Assembly (NCBI GenBank): GCA_018398575.1
Contig: JAGTXZ010000002.1
Span: 2,812,025 to 2,876,024 of the forward strand
From: Ampelomyces quisqualis
Lineage: Eukaryota > Ascomycota > Dothideomycetes > Pleosporales > Phaeosphaeriaceae
Reading direction: 5' to 3'
Length of the DNA stretch: 64,000 nt
Each line of letters opens with the position of its first letter. The first letter of the stretch is position 1. Positions 44,101 to 56,834 of this stretch are shown here, one piece after another. The notes beneath the pieces are model-generated. The model was not told the DNA's origin, made no database searches, and saw nothing but the letters and a program-made list of their open reading frames with translations. A program made the translations under genes and the position numbers.

Positions 44101-47100
44101 TAGTACTGTTGTAGTAATGCGCTCTAGCCTGTTATAAACGTAAATTCTTCTTCTAAAATGCTTTATTACTGCTAGGTTTGTAATATCTGCAGGCAGGCCT
44201 TACCTTACTAACACTTTTAAACACTACGCGTGCACTGCTAGTTTTAGTAGGCAAGTTGCTATTGCATCTACTACTATATGCTTATAGACTCTCTTACATT
44301 TATAGTTTTTTAAACTGCCTGTACATAAAGCAACAGGAAGTTTATATACATAACAGCTAGTATAGCTCTCTAGCGTAAAAGATTCTTAATTATTCTAGAT
44401 CTAGGAGGCATTCTTTACTTCCTTATGTTAATAATTAAGGCCCTTACATTTAGTGTTTACGTAATAATAGTTACTGTCTTCTAGAAGATAGGCCTAGCAG
44501 TTAAACTTCTAAAACTCTACTATAGATTAAATATAGTCTAATAGGTGCAGCCTTGCGCGTCTATCTGTGCCCTAAACAGCTTGCTACGCTATGCATAGTG
44601 CGTTATAGCCTGGTTTAAGTTGCACTTGTTACAGCCTTTTTACTAAATTACAACGCCCTGCAGTTGCGCTTAACAAGAGCAGTTGTATACTCTTAGCAAG
44701 AGCATATCTTACTCTAGACAGAAGTCTCTAGCTTTTGCTATCTATGCTCTTATAGTAGGTATTAGAGGATAATAGGACCCTACGCCTGTTACTATGCCTT
44801 AAAGGCGTAGAAGCAAGCTAGAACAGCGCAGGGACTTTTGCTAAGTAGGTTAGTAGAGAGGTATTAGGTAAGCTAGTGTCTAGCTACTACTAATTAGTTT
44901 TACTTGCCTTAGTAGATAGCTCTGTATCTTTAGAATCTGTTTTATTACAATTGTTGCCCTCTATAGAGTTAGTGTTGCTTAGTCCTTGCTGCTGCGCTAC
45001 ATAAACATTGCACATTAGCTTGCTATAGTTAGGTTTGTATTGTAATCTGTTCTTGTCTCTATCTATATAGCTATTGATAAGAACACGCTAACAAACTACT
45101 CTCTTAAGTAGCACCTTATTCTATACATACTTCTTTATTATTTAGCAGTCTTTGCGCGCCTACTTGCTGCGCAGCGTAAGGCAGCAGATACCTTTTCTTA
45201 CTAGCAGAATAGTAACAGTAGACTGCTTCTGTTGTCTAGTGCGCCTAGAGCCTTGTATGTAGGCAATAAGGCTATTAGGCTAGGTGCTATAGATAACTAA
45301 GTATATGTCTAGCAGGTTAAGACCTAGCGCTGCTGCTAATATATAGAAGAAGATTCTGTTAGTAGAAGCTGCAAACTCTTTAATTGCACGCTGCCCCTTT
45401 AGAGCGCTATAGTAATACGCCTAGGCATTAGAGAATTGCTCTGCTAGTTGCTTTACTTAGGCAATGTTATTAATAAACACTATTGTTTTCCTGCACTCTA
45501 GCTAGAGGCAGTTACGCTCCTGCCTTACAACCTCTGCAATACCTGTTAGCCTATACACGTCTGTTATACCTATTGGCATAACGTTACTAACACTTACTAC
45601 TTAGTATACTATGTTTGGCTAAACTATGCTTAAGCAAAGTATATAAGCGCAAGCGCAATTAATGCGCAGACTTATTAACAGCTTTGCCTTATTCTGCACA
45701 AGCAGCATAGCAGTTAGCAGCAGCAGTAGCACACTAAGCGTAGTTAACACGTTGCAGTCTAGAAGAGCTAGGCGCTACTCCTTGGCTATTAATAGCATGT
45801 AAGCTTTATTAATTACAGCGCGCTTAAGGCAGTTTACTGCCTAAAGTGTATGCACTAGCTAGTAGAAGCTTCTAAGCCTTAGATATTTAGCTGCAATAAT
45901 AATAATATTAGCGTGCAGGTAAAGCCTAGTGTTAGGGTTGTTGTAGCTCTTCTATACAACGTAGTAGATGCCTACTTAGTTATATTACTAAAGCAGGTGT
46001 TCTTGTAGCGCTACTAATAGCGTAACTACTAGTGTTGTGCGCACTTCTTATAAGGCTACTAGCAGCATTATAAGCGCTGTCTTGCTAGCCCTAGTTAGCT
46101 CTACTACTACTAACGCTGCCCTTTGCTTGTTTAACATAGTATCTAACGCCTTCTATTACTTTCTACAGAACTTAGCGTGTAGCTTCTGCAGCAAGTTGCG
46201 CAGTAAGCTTAAGGCCTAGCGCTTAGAAACGCTTTAGCTGCGCTTTAATTGCGTTTGTTTAAACTCTTGCTGTAACAAGTATCTAGACATAGTAAGCTTA
46301 TCTTTACTCTACTCTTTATTATTCTTATACTGCTTACACTTTATTATATTGCTATAGCTATCTCTATAGCTACTAGCTAGCTGCCTCTTTACGCCTTAAC
46401 AGCCTTGCTCTGCTGCTAGCGCAGAAGAGAAGTTTAACACCTTATGCTAATGCCTGCTTACTATGCTCTACAGCTACAGCTGCAGCTTATCTAGATTTAA
46501 AATAGCTATAGCGTCTCTTCTATAATTAGCATAGCCTACTCTTATAGAGTAGCCTGTCTGTAGTTCTACAGCGCTCTAACTCTTAAACAGATTACGCACC
46601 TTCTTAAAGGCATTAGTACTTACGCCTACCTCTATGTCTTTCTAGCTTATTACCTCTAGCTACTATTAGTTCTAGCCTTCTACGCCTTTGTTGCCTCTAG
46701 CCTTCTTGTTACTACTATTGTTATTATTGTTGTTATTGCCTTTAGTGCAGTTATTAACTATAGCATAGGTAGTAGCGCCTGCCTGTGCAAGTACCTCTTA
46801 CCTAGATTTACAGCTAGGTTGTGCGTTAAGATGCGCACTCCTACCTTCTGCTAGTATGTTAGTAGAAGTAAAGTAACAAGCAAACCTAACAACTAACTGT
46901 TAGCCTGTTTGCAAACCTAGGCTGCCTAGTACTACCTGTAACAATATCTTCTTAAGCGCCTTAGACACTTACTTACTACTACTTCTTAACTATAGCGCTA
47001 GAAACAAGAACTCTATATCCTTATAGCTGCGCCTAGCCTGTCTGCGCATAACGTTCCAAAAGAGTATTACAAGCTAGATAAATTGCCTCTACACGTTAGC

Positions 47101-49620
47101 TACTTCCTAGAGTAGCACGTGCATAGGCGCTACTACGCCTGCCTACTACGTCTTAGTATGCCTGCCTACTAGGGTAAGTTGCCTGTCCTAAACAATAAAG
47201 TTACGCTTCTTACTACTGTTATTGTTGTTTTGCTAGCAATAAGAGGTAATAGTTGTGCTGTAGATAGGCATTTCTACACCCTACGCTATAAGAGGCATGC
47301 TCTTTTCTATAAAATGCTATAGGCTATTACTAAACTTAAACAGCGCCCGCTTCTGTAGCTTGTGCCTATAGGTTCTAGCAAAGTAGCTACTTTAGGTTTA
47401 CTATACGTAGTTGCGCAGCCAATTGTTACTAGCCTTAAGCGCCTCTTAGTTAGCTAAGTTAGTCTAATAGCTGCTTTTAGGCGTGTTGTTAAGGCAGTCT
47501 ACAAGGCTGTCCTACAGCACTAGCAGTAGTTCCTCTACTAAGTCTATAAACAGGATCTTCTTACAGAAGATGCGCGTCTATTCTACTAGAGCGCTGTAAA
47601 TTACTACTCTTAACTGCGCTAGGCTTAGCCTGTGCTTACTATACAGGAACGCTTTGTTGCCTGCTATCTAGTACAACTAACCTGCTAGCGCTAAGTCTTT
47701 AGTAATCTGTCTAGCTAGCGCTTTAGTGCTGCTAAGCCAAGTTATAGTGTAATTTAAACCTTGCACAACATACTTCTCTACTACTATAGTAAACTTATTA
47801 GAGTCTTGTATTCCTTAGCCTAGTATGTGCGTTAACACTGCACAACGTACTATTTTGTTAAAGCCTGTAAGTATATAGGTATAGTCTTCTACCTAAACAA
47901 AATTTGCAGTACGCAGTCTAATAGCAAGCACAGTTAAGGCAACTACTAAGAAAAGCTTCTGCGCCTTGTTAACTATTACCTTTTGCTGTAGAAGGTATAC
48001 AAACAAGGCTAGCGTTAGCTGCTCTGCCTGCGTTAGGCATAGTCTATTATCTAGTCTCTTAGCTTCTGCTACCTAATTATAGTTGTTACAGTTACTACTA
48101 TTGTTCTGTCTCTTCTTTGCGTTTAGTACCTGCTTTAGTTCTGCCTATACTAAGTAGATAGCGTTGTTAACCTAATAGCGTAGAATAGCTACTGTGTGTA
48201 CTATGTCTGTTTGTGTCTATACAAAGAACGCTAGGCACGCCTGCACTATGCGCGTGTAGTAGTTAACAACGCTTTCTGTTATATATACTATCTAGAGCTT
48301 TAGCAGATATTGCTCTACCTGCACGCAGGCTACAATAGTCTGTATATAGGCACCTGCGTATTTTACCTTTTTATAACTCTTACGTAGCGCAGATTCTGCT
48401 ATTCTCTATACTACTACTATTATTGTTAATCTGTCCTTACTTGCGCAGAGTCTATTGCATGTACAACGCGCTACAATGTATACAAAGCCTTATAGATGCA
48501 TAGTAAAGCTGCTTGCTTACGCCTATAAGTCTACTTCTTGCGCTGCTAGCTCTACTATAGTTCTGCAACTCTTTTCTTTTTGCTTGCGTACTTGCTAGGC
48601 ACACTGCTTAAACTGCTCTAGGAAGACTGCGCCTTTGTCTATAGCAGCCCTATTATTTAGCGCCTTTGCCTTCTTCTTTACTATATCTTCTAGCTCTTGC
48701 ATATAAAAGAAGGCTGCTTTAGAAAGCATACGTTATACCTTTACTACAAGGCCCTACGCTCTAACACTAGCTAGATACCTATTCTTCTCTTTAGACGCTA
48801 GTGCAAACGCTGTACCAGGCTGCTCTAGCCTCTTAAACTCTACCTGCCTGTGCTCCTTATAAACGTAGGCCTGCTATCTATTTATATCTAGTTAGTTTCC
48901 TACAGTAGATTGCTGTACGTAGCTGCTAGCACAGTCCTCTACTAGGCATTAATACGCGTAAAAGACGCAGAGGTGCTTAACTACAGGTACAATAGTTATA
49001 GGCTACTTCTAGTTACGTTTATTCTAGATTACCTTTAACCTGTACGTGTCCTATATCTCTTAGGCTACTATCTTCTCTTTAATTGTAAGTGTTATTGTAC
49101 CTAGGCTATAGCTCTAAGCACGCTAGTGTTACTGCGTGCTCTTTTACGTAGACTTACCTAGCAGCCTCTAACTGTACAGTGCGCACATAAAAACTCTCTG
49201 CCTATCTTCTCCTAGAGAGGCATAGGCAATCAGTTGGTAGAAGAGTAATATTAGCTTTAGCTCTTTGTCTAGCTTGCAGAGAAGCGTTGTTAGCTTTAGC
49301 CCTTTGCTTAGCTTATTACCTATAAGAGTGTCCTATAGTGTCTATAGGGTAGGAAACGCCTCTATGCCTATAGTTAGGTTAACAAATAGGTTAGGCATAG
49401 CAAGCCTATTCTTGCTAGGCTAGCTAAAGGCATTTCTACTAAGTAGACTGTTATAGGCACAGTTAGTCTACTGCAAAGCCTAGCCTGTAAACTAGTCTAC
49501 TATTAAGTACAAGTCTATAAGCAACAGCGTACTCTTAAAGCTTGTTATTAGAGTAAGTAGATCTATTGCAGAATACAACGCTAAGAGAGATAGAAGTAAA
49601 AGCAAGTAATAAGGGGCAAG
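44100..49620 (-). pseudogene. Telomere-linked RecQ-like helicase, RIP-degraded
   Basis: A single minus-strand frame runs through at least 47220-45061 with only TAG/TAA breaks, and the same style of coding extends to about 49.6 and 44.1 kb. Helicase motifs are in order. A Q-motif-like KFCRK..KALDTMLN precedes motif I at about 46075-46098 (ELTRASKT, from TGxGKT). Then come motif Ia TTLVV..LVAL (about 46010-46040), DEAH-like VINKAYML (45793-45816), motif III LLTAML (about 45705-45720), IVFINNIAQ-type motif IV (about 45470), ALGLNLLDI..VIYST (about 45280-45335) and YIQGSRR (45241-45261). The zinc-binding RecQ-C remnant (CQRVLINSYI) lies at about 45065-45090. Upstream is RNFIV.DRQLTLVGRHTKT (about 47160-47220), as in fungal subtelomeric helicases. 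Known relatives (TLH type) are telomere-adjacent. The catalytic residues are mutated, so no active enzyme is expected from this copy. Confidence 0.8.
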
Positions 49621-50024
49621 CAGATACTAGTAAAAGCTAGCAAGAGTTATAAAGTATAATTAATAGGCAAAGAACTTGTAAGTAAGAATAAGAAGGAGGT
49701 ATACTTGCAATGCTCTAGTGCAGCTATACAAGCACACCTTGTACGCGCACTTTTATACCTACTACTATTGTCTAATTTTGCAGATACCTCTAGTATTATT
49801 ATCTAACTGCATGTACCTAGTCCTTCTAGAGTAATAGTAACAGGCTGCCTAACTTACAGCTTCTAGAGCTGCAATTGTTAGTTCTCTTAGGTTACTAAGG
49901 CACAGTTGCTCTTTTTTTTTCTACTAGTAATATAACATCCTAACTCTTATTTGTTAGGTGTACTAGCCTAATAACAGAGCAGTACAGCTTAGCGTAACTG
50001 TTACTACTACCTCTACCTATTAAC

Positions 50025-50135
50025 TAGCACTGTACTGGTTAGCAAAGCTGCTAGCTAATACTATGCTAGTTAGGTACTCTATTAACTAACAGTTAGCTAG
50101 TTACTAACTAGCATAGTGTTAGTAAGCTAGAACGC
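50025..50135. repeat. Cluster of CTAGCACT/AGTGCTAG-type near-palindromes
   Basis: ACTAGCACTGTACTGGTTAG, CTATGCTAGTTAG, and ACTAACTAGCATAGTGTTAG occur within 110 nt, between the helicase pseudogene and the divergent plus-strand pseudogene. They resemble the repeats at 36.43, 38.5, 54.55 and 56.6 kb. Confidence 0.6.
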
Positions 50136-50349
50136 TTACTACTACTACGTCTACGCTCTGCTATTGCTTTCTATATTGCGTGCAATATAGTTAGTAGTTG
50201 TAGCTAGTGCTGCTTTACTAACGCCTTACTAGGTTTGTACAAGCGCCTTCTACTCTCTTTTAAACTCTAAAAAGATATTGTCTGCAACTCTTGCAGGTTT
50301 AGAGGTTTTTGCAGATTAATGTTACTACAGCCTTTTATTCTGTACTCCT

Positions 50350-51950
50350 ATAATAAATACTCTAGACATACTATTCTAGACAGGCGTTAGAAGCTAGCTT
50401 TTGAATACTCTAGAAGAAAAGCAAGCTGTGCGCTTCTTCTAGAAGCTTAGCAGCTAGCGCGTGCTGTAGCTCTAGGATCCTAATAACTCTAATAAATCTG
50501 CATTTGTTACTGCAAGCCTAGCAGTAGCCCTGCAATAGATATGTAGAAAAGCTGCTAAGAAAGATATAATTGCGTACGTTTGCAAGCAATCTGCGCTGCT
50601 AGAGGAAGAGAAGAGTGCAGTTACGTCTCTTAAGAAAAGAGCTAAGCACGTGTACATGTCTACGTCTAAGAACTACTACGCTAACGCTGCTTAAGAAGCA
50701 GCTGCTAAGAAGGTGTATTGATTTATATAGCATAACTTACAAGAGGCTAAGGCTAATATACGCAATAAAGATGCCTTTACGCTTAAGTAAGCCTAGTAGC
50801 TTTAGTTTACCTATAAGCAACTAGAGGCCTAGGTAGCTAGAACACGTATTGTAGGTAAGGCTGTTTAACGCGCAATAATAGTAGGGAACGCTAAGGCCCT
50901 GCGCAACTTCTAGCTTTTGCTATAGCACTAGCGAGCGTCTTATGCAGCTCTGCTAGCGTTGTCCTAGGCAATAGTGTTGTTAACTAATAGCTAGTCTGTA
51001 GCCTAAGCTAAAACCCTGCGCGTATTACGTAACAGAAGTGCTAGTAATTGTACCTGCTATTATTATCTTTGCGTTAAGAGTGCAGAGTAGCTTAGTGCAG
51101 AACTAGGCATTATTAGGCGCTTTTATGCAGCGTAGCTGCGCAAGGCGTATAACCTGCGCATCTATTATAAAGTGTAGCCTAAACGCGTACTGCCTATTAG
51201 CTAGAAGCGTAAGGCAGAGATTTAAGTAGAATTATATCTTACTGTGCAGCTGCAGAGCTCTACCTAGCGCAGCAACTGCAACTTTAAAACGTTCTAGTGT
51301 ACTCTAAGGTATAGCAAGCGTTAGCTAGCACTAAAAGCTAGCTTTAGCTATAGTATCTTTGCGTTGTTGCTAAAGTTGCAGGTGCCTAACACGTTCCTTA
51401 AGCGCACGCTAACTAATAAGCTGTTTTTACTATAAGTGCGCTTGCTGTATACCTGCAGCCTTCTTATTATATGTATAGTACGCAATATTATAATGCTTGT
51501 TGCGCTCTTTGCTAACAATAAACTCCTGCCTACTTACCTTACCTAACTTAAGCTACTTCTATTAGAATTAGCAGACACAGACAGACTAACAGAGCCTCTT
51601 GCTAATCTACTAGTTATAGCTAGACAGTATTCTTGGGTAGAGAAAGTCCTGCTAGAGGATTAAGAGGACAAAGACAGCAAGCAGGCTAAGTTAAGTGCTA
51701 AAGAAGAGGAAGTAAGAGACAAAGACGCACGCTAGCTTTTCCTTACGCAGGCTAATAACAAGTTGTGTACAGACAGTAACTCTAATTTTTCTACCTAGAA
51801 GGACTTTGCAAAGGTAGCAGATTTAGAGTTTAAAGATAACACGTTAAGCGATAACCTATTGCATACGCTTCTTTAAGTTTAGCAGCTATAGTGCTTGTTA
51901 TTAAAGATCTTCTGCCTCTACAATTTTCCTGCTGCCTTATTAGCACTATA
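50350..51950 (+). pseudogene. Decayed unidentified gene, divergent from the helicase
   Basis: One plus-strand frame is followable for about 1.5 kb with only TAG/TAA stops, except one TGA at 50718. Readable pieces include LNTLEEKQAVRFF, NKSAFVTASLAVALQ, KKDIIAYVCKQSALLEEEKS, KNYYANAA, FTYKQLEA, a Cys-containing NCTCYYYLCVKSAEQ (about 51050-51085), LGIIRRFYAA, and an acidic end with LLELADTDRLTEPLANLL (about 51560-51610). The first half looks coiled-coil or helical. No family is recognised. It is divergently arranged with the helicase pseudogene, with about 0.7 kb between. Confidence 0.5.
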
Positions 51951-52560
51951 GCCTAGCAGATTACTACAAAACACCTTTCTTCTCTATTAAAGACTAATTC
52001 TTCTTGCCTAGTAGAGCTTAAGCTTGTACAAAAGAGATATAATCTCCTGGTACAGATATAGGGTTCTAATGCATAGCAACTGCGCAAAGGCTAAGCACAA
52101 TAGTGCTCTTATAGATAAGCCTGCTTTTGCAGCCTATTAGTAGAGCAGTAATTAAGCAGAGATTGTTACAATAGAAATAATAGTAAGAATTCTTTTTTTG
52201 CCTTGTCTTAAAGCTAGCTATTGCTGTAACACGTTACTGCAGCGCAACGCAACGTTGCTTCTATCTTGCGCAGCGTATACTAATTAACAAGCTATTTACT
52301 ACTGTCCTATAAGATAGCGCGTGCATATGTTAGTTACTACCTTAGAAACGTTAGGCCTTATATCTCTATCTATAAACTATAGCTACGCATATAAGCGTTA
52401 TATAAAGAGAACTTCTACTATAGGCAAGAATTCTCTGCACTTAATTTATATAGTTAAGGAGAGGTAAAAGTTAAGTAAAACACTACTATTGTCTTCTAAC
52501 CCTTTGTGTAAACAACTGCGTCTCTGCACTTCTCTAACTTCTATACACTTTACTTAAAAC
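51951..52560. other. Spacer before the 210-bp array
   Basis: RIP-mutated DNA with isolated GCAGCGCAACGCAACG-type cores near 52235, related to the arrays on either side. No gene is seen. Confidence 0.4.
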
Positions 52561-54520
52561 ATATTACAGCGTAGTGCAGCGCATTTCTTAACACTATTTA
52601 TTACTAATTCTATATATTTCTATAAGAGACTTATTATAGCGTAGCGCAGCGCATCTCTTAACTACTATTATTACTAGTTCTATATATTTCTCTAAGAGAC
52701 GTATTGCAGCGTAGCGTAGCGTATCTTCTTCTATACTATAGCATAGCGCAGCGCATCTTATAACTTCTGTTTATTACTAGTTCTATATATTTCTACAAGA
52801 GACGTATTGCAGTATAGCGCAGCGTATCTTTCTCTTATACCTATTGCAGTATAGTGCAGCGTATCTCTTAACTATAATTATTACTAGTTCTATATATTTC
52901 TCTAAGAAACGTATTATAGCGTAGCATAGCGTATCTTCTTCTATACTGTAGCGTAGTGCAGCGCATCTTATAACTTCTGTTTATTACTAGTTCTATATAT
53001 CTCTACAAGAGATATATTGCAGCATAGCGCAGTATATCTTTCTCTTATACCTATTGCAGCGTAGTGCAGCGTATCTCTTAACTATAATTATTACTAGTTC
53101 TATATATTTCTCTAAGAGACGTATTACAGCGTAGCGTAGCGCATCTTTTTCTATACTGTAGCGTAGCGCAGCGCATCTTATAACTTCTGTTTATTACTAG
53201 TTCTATATATCTCTACAAGAGACGTATTACAGTATAGCACAGCGTATCTTTCTCTTATACCTATTGCAGCGTAGTACAGCGTATCTCTTAACTATAATTA
53301 TTACTAGTTCTTTATATTTCTATAAGAGACGTATTACAGCGTAGCGTAGCACATCTTCTTCTATACTATAGCGTAGCGCAGTGCATCTTATAACTTCTGT
53401 TTATTACTAGTTCTATATATCTCTACAAGAGACGTATTGCAGCATAGCGCAGCGTATCTTCCTCTTATACCTATTGCAGCGTAGTGTAGTATATCTCTTA
53501 ACTATAATTATTACTAGTTCTTTATATTTCTACAAGAGACGTATTACAGCGTAGCGTAGTGTATCTTCTTCTATACTGTAGTGTAGCGCAGCGCATCTTA
53601 TAACTTCTGTTTATTACTAGTTCTATATATTTCTATAAGAGACGTATTGCAGCGTAGCGTAGTATATCTTCCTCTTATACCTATTATAGCGTAGTATAGC
53701 GTATCTCTTAACTATAATTATTACTAGTTCTATATATTTCTCTAAGAGACGTATTACAGCGTAGCGTAGCGCATCTTTTTCTATACTGTAGCGTAGCGCA
53801 GCGCATCTTATAACTTTTGTTTATTACTAGTTCTATATATCTCTACAAGAGACGTATTGCAGCGTAGCGCAGTATATCTTCCTCTTATACCTATTATAGT
53901 ATAGTGCAGCGTATCTCTTAACTATAATTATTACTAGTTCTATATATTTCTCTAAGAAACGTATTACAGCGTAGCGTAGTATATCTTCTTTTATACTATA
54001 GCGTAGCGCAGCGCATCTTATAACTTCTGTTTATTACTAGTTCTATATATCTCTACAAGAGATGTATTGCAGCGTAGCGCAGCATATCTTTCTCTTATAC
54101 CTATTGCAGTATAGTGCAGCATATCTCTTAACTATAATTATTACTAGTTTTATATATTTCTCTAAGAGACGTATTATAGCGTAGCGTAGCGCATCTTCTT
54201 CTATACTGTAGTGTAGCGCAGCGCATCTTATAACTTCTGTTTATTACTAGTTCTGTATATCTTTACAAGAGACGTATTGCAGCGTAGCGCAGCGTATCTT
54301 CCTCTTATACCTATTGTAGCGTAGTACAGCATATCTCTTAACTATAATTATTACTAGTTCTTTATATTTCTATAAGAGACGTATTATAGTGTAGCGTAGC
54401 GTATCTTCTTCTTTACCTATTGTAGTATAGTGCAGCGCATCTCTTTACTATAATTATTACTAGTTCTCTATATTTCTATAAGAGACGTATTGTAGTGTAG
54501 CATAGCGTATCTTTTTCTTT
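52561..54520. repeat. 210-bp tandem array, about 9 copies
   Basis: The CTCTTATACCTATT landmark recurs at about 52831, 53041, 53251, 53461, 53671, 53881, 54091 and 54301, exactly every 210 bp. Each unit contains four GCAGCGTAGCGCAGCG-type cores and two TTATTACTAGTTCTATATAT segments, so the unit is itself an internal duplication. Copies differ by C/T and G/A changes and almost no indels. The GCAGCG core is shared with the 144-bp repeats. The array ends where copy B of the 5.8-kb block starts. Confidence 0.93.
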
Positions 54521-54679
54521 ACCTAACCTTTAGGACTATTACATTTTACTAGTTACTGCACTTTACTAGTTAACTAGTACTATACTAGTTACTGCACTTT
54601 ACTAGTTAACTAGCACTATACTAGTTACTACTCTTACTAGCTAACTAGCATTGTACTAGTTATTCTACCTCTACTGCTA

Positions 54680-56400
54680 TGTACATTCTTTTTACCCTAC
54701 CTCTATACTAGCACTATCTGCCTCTTCTACCTAGCTCTCTAAGTTGCTAGCTCTTGTAACACATGCCTACTAGTACTAGAATCTACCTAGTTAAATAGTA
54801 AATCTACTTCTATAGAAGATTGCCTATTCTTTTGCGCGTTGCTGTCCTCTATTACTTATACTCTGCTGCTCCTACTATATCTTTAATTATCCTACATTAA
54901 ATCTACAGAGTACTTTAGTCTATCTAAGGACTATTTTGCCTGCACTACGTTACTTTCTTAGCCTCCTTCTCTATTGTATTAAAATAGTACTCTACACTTA
55001 TAGCTCTGTTGCTACGCAGCTAGTAACAGATTGTGTAAACTAACGTATAGCTAATCTTTTGTTCTAATATTTGCTAGCGCTTACCTCTAGCAACACTCTA
55101 CTATACGCACCTGTATAATCTTCGCGTATAATAGTAGAGTACTAATCTTAAGATCTTTTAAGCCCTGTTCTAGGATGTTGTAGTATTAAGATCTGCGTAA
55201 TAGCTTTTTCTTGTAGATATCTATTGCACGTTTTTAGTTTAAGGCTAGTATTACTATTGTCTGCAATAGGTAGATTACCTAAAGCTTGTCCTTATTATTA
55301 ACTGCGCACTTATCTCTTCTTATTGCTTGAAATAACTTGTTTGCAAAGCGTTAGAACAAGCTTCTAACTAATAAGCTTTAATAGTCTACTACTAATTGTT
55401 TGCTTAGTCCTGCAACTAAGTCTATACCTGTTAAAGTATTGTTTAGAGATATTAACCTAGATGTCTCTAAATAAGGACTACTACAATTATTAGTAACCTA
55501 ACAAACTAAGCGCCTTAGAAACTTACCCTAAATATAAAAAACTGTAAGGCTTAGCTCTTTTAAAGTTGTACTAGTACAGCCTAGCCCTTAATTTACAATC
55601 TACGCCTAGAATTCTTATATAGTCTAGTAAGTTCTCTTAGAACTTACTCTGCTACTGTAACTCCTTATTGTCTTCTATGCTAAGCAGGAGCAGATCTAGT
55701 AGTAATATTACGTTGTCTAAAGTGTGCTCTTGCGTAGCACTCTATTCTTCCTTACGCAAGTTTACTGTAGGAATAACTATCTGCAAGATACTGTTATTTT
55801 AAAATAACAGCATTAGCTTGCTGTAAACAGAACTCTATTTTGCTAGTTGTTTAGAGAAAACAACAGTTTGTTAAGGCTAGCGTTGTTTGTTTTGTTAGAT
55901 ACTGCATCTCTTGTCTCTAACACAAGTTGTGTTAACACCTGCTAGGCTAATATCTTCTATTAGCTAAGGTATATTCTATTGAAATAAGTATAGTAAAGCC
56001 TCTTTAAGTATGTGCACTTGCAGGACCTAAGGCAAAGTTATATTACCTGTCTGCCTATAACCTTCTAGTTGTACTAGCTTTACTACTCTATCTACATATT
56101 CTTTATTAAGCCCTGCAACCTATCCTTGCCTTCTCTTAGTGTGCCTAAGCGCTTGTTGTTAGAGTAAAGACTCTAATTACATTTGCTTTCTTATAGGTGC
56201 TTTATTATTGCTTGTGTCTTTTAAGGACTTGTGCTCTTGCAAAAGTAGATACAATCAAATTGTATTTGTTAGCGTTAGTGTTGTTACTACAATAGTATTG
56301 TTGTCTAAGAGAGTTAGGTTAATTATTTTAACTATATAATAAAAAGTAGCTTGCGTTACTATTTTGGTGCCTAAGGTAGATTAGGCGCTAAAATATTATA
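54680..56400 (-). pseudogene. Decayed unidentified gene in copy B
   Basis: Counterpart of the gene at 36560-38280. The minus-strand frame is retained at the same relative positions, with partly different TAG/TAA stops. Comparing the two copies position by position would recover bases that only one copy lost. Function unknown. Confidence 0.45.
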
Positions 56401-56834
56401 AAAGACAACACTAAGGAAGAGAAGTAAGTTCCTGCACTAGTTAGTTAGTTGTTCTCTAACTAAGCACCTCTCTTCCCTACTATTTAAACTTTATTAAGTT
56501 CCTAGAGCTGCAACTTTCTAATAAAGCTGTAAGCCTAGGCTTTTCTAGTTAAGCAGGCAAAGCGTGCTCTATCTAGTATTATACTAGTAGCTCTAATATA
56601 CTAGCTAGCACACTGCTAGTTTGCGTAGCTAACAACTAGCACTGTGTTAGCTAGATTACAAGGTTGCCCCTAACTCTAATACTATAGTACACTAATACCT
56701 AGTTGTAGAAATATAGTATCTTTACTATGCAGAGTAATACTCTATTGCGTATTGCAGCGCAAAGCCCTTAGTTTAGAGTGTAAATCCTAGTCTTATAATT
56801 ACCTTAACTTCTACCTGTTAAGCTACTTATTAGC

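Noticed and set aside
46037..46219. Plus-strand 60-codon frame inside the helicase region
   Set aside because: Antisense to helicase motif I; shadow of the pseudogene.
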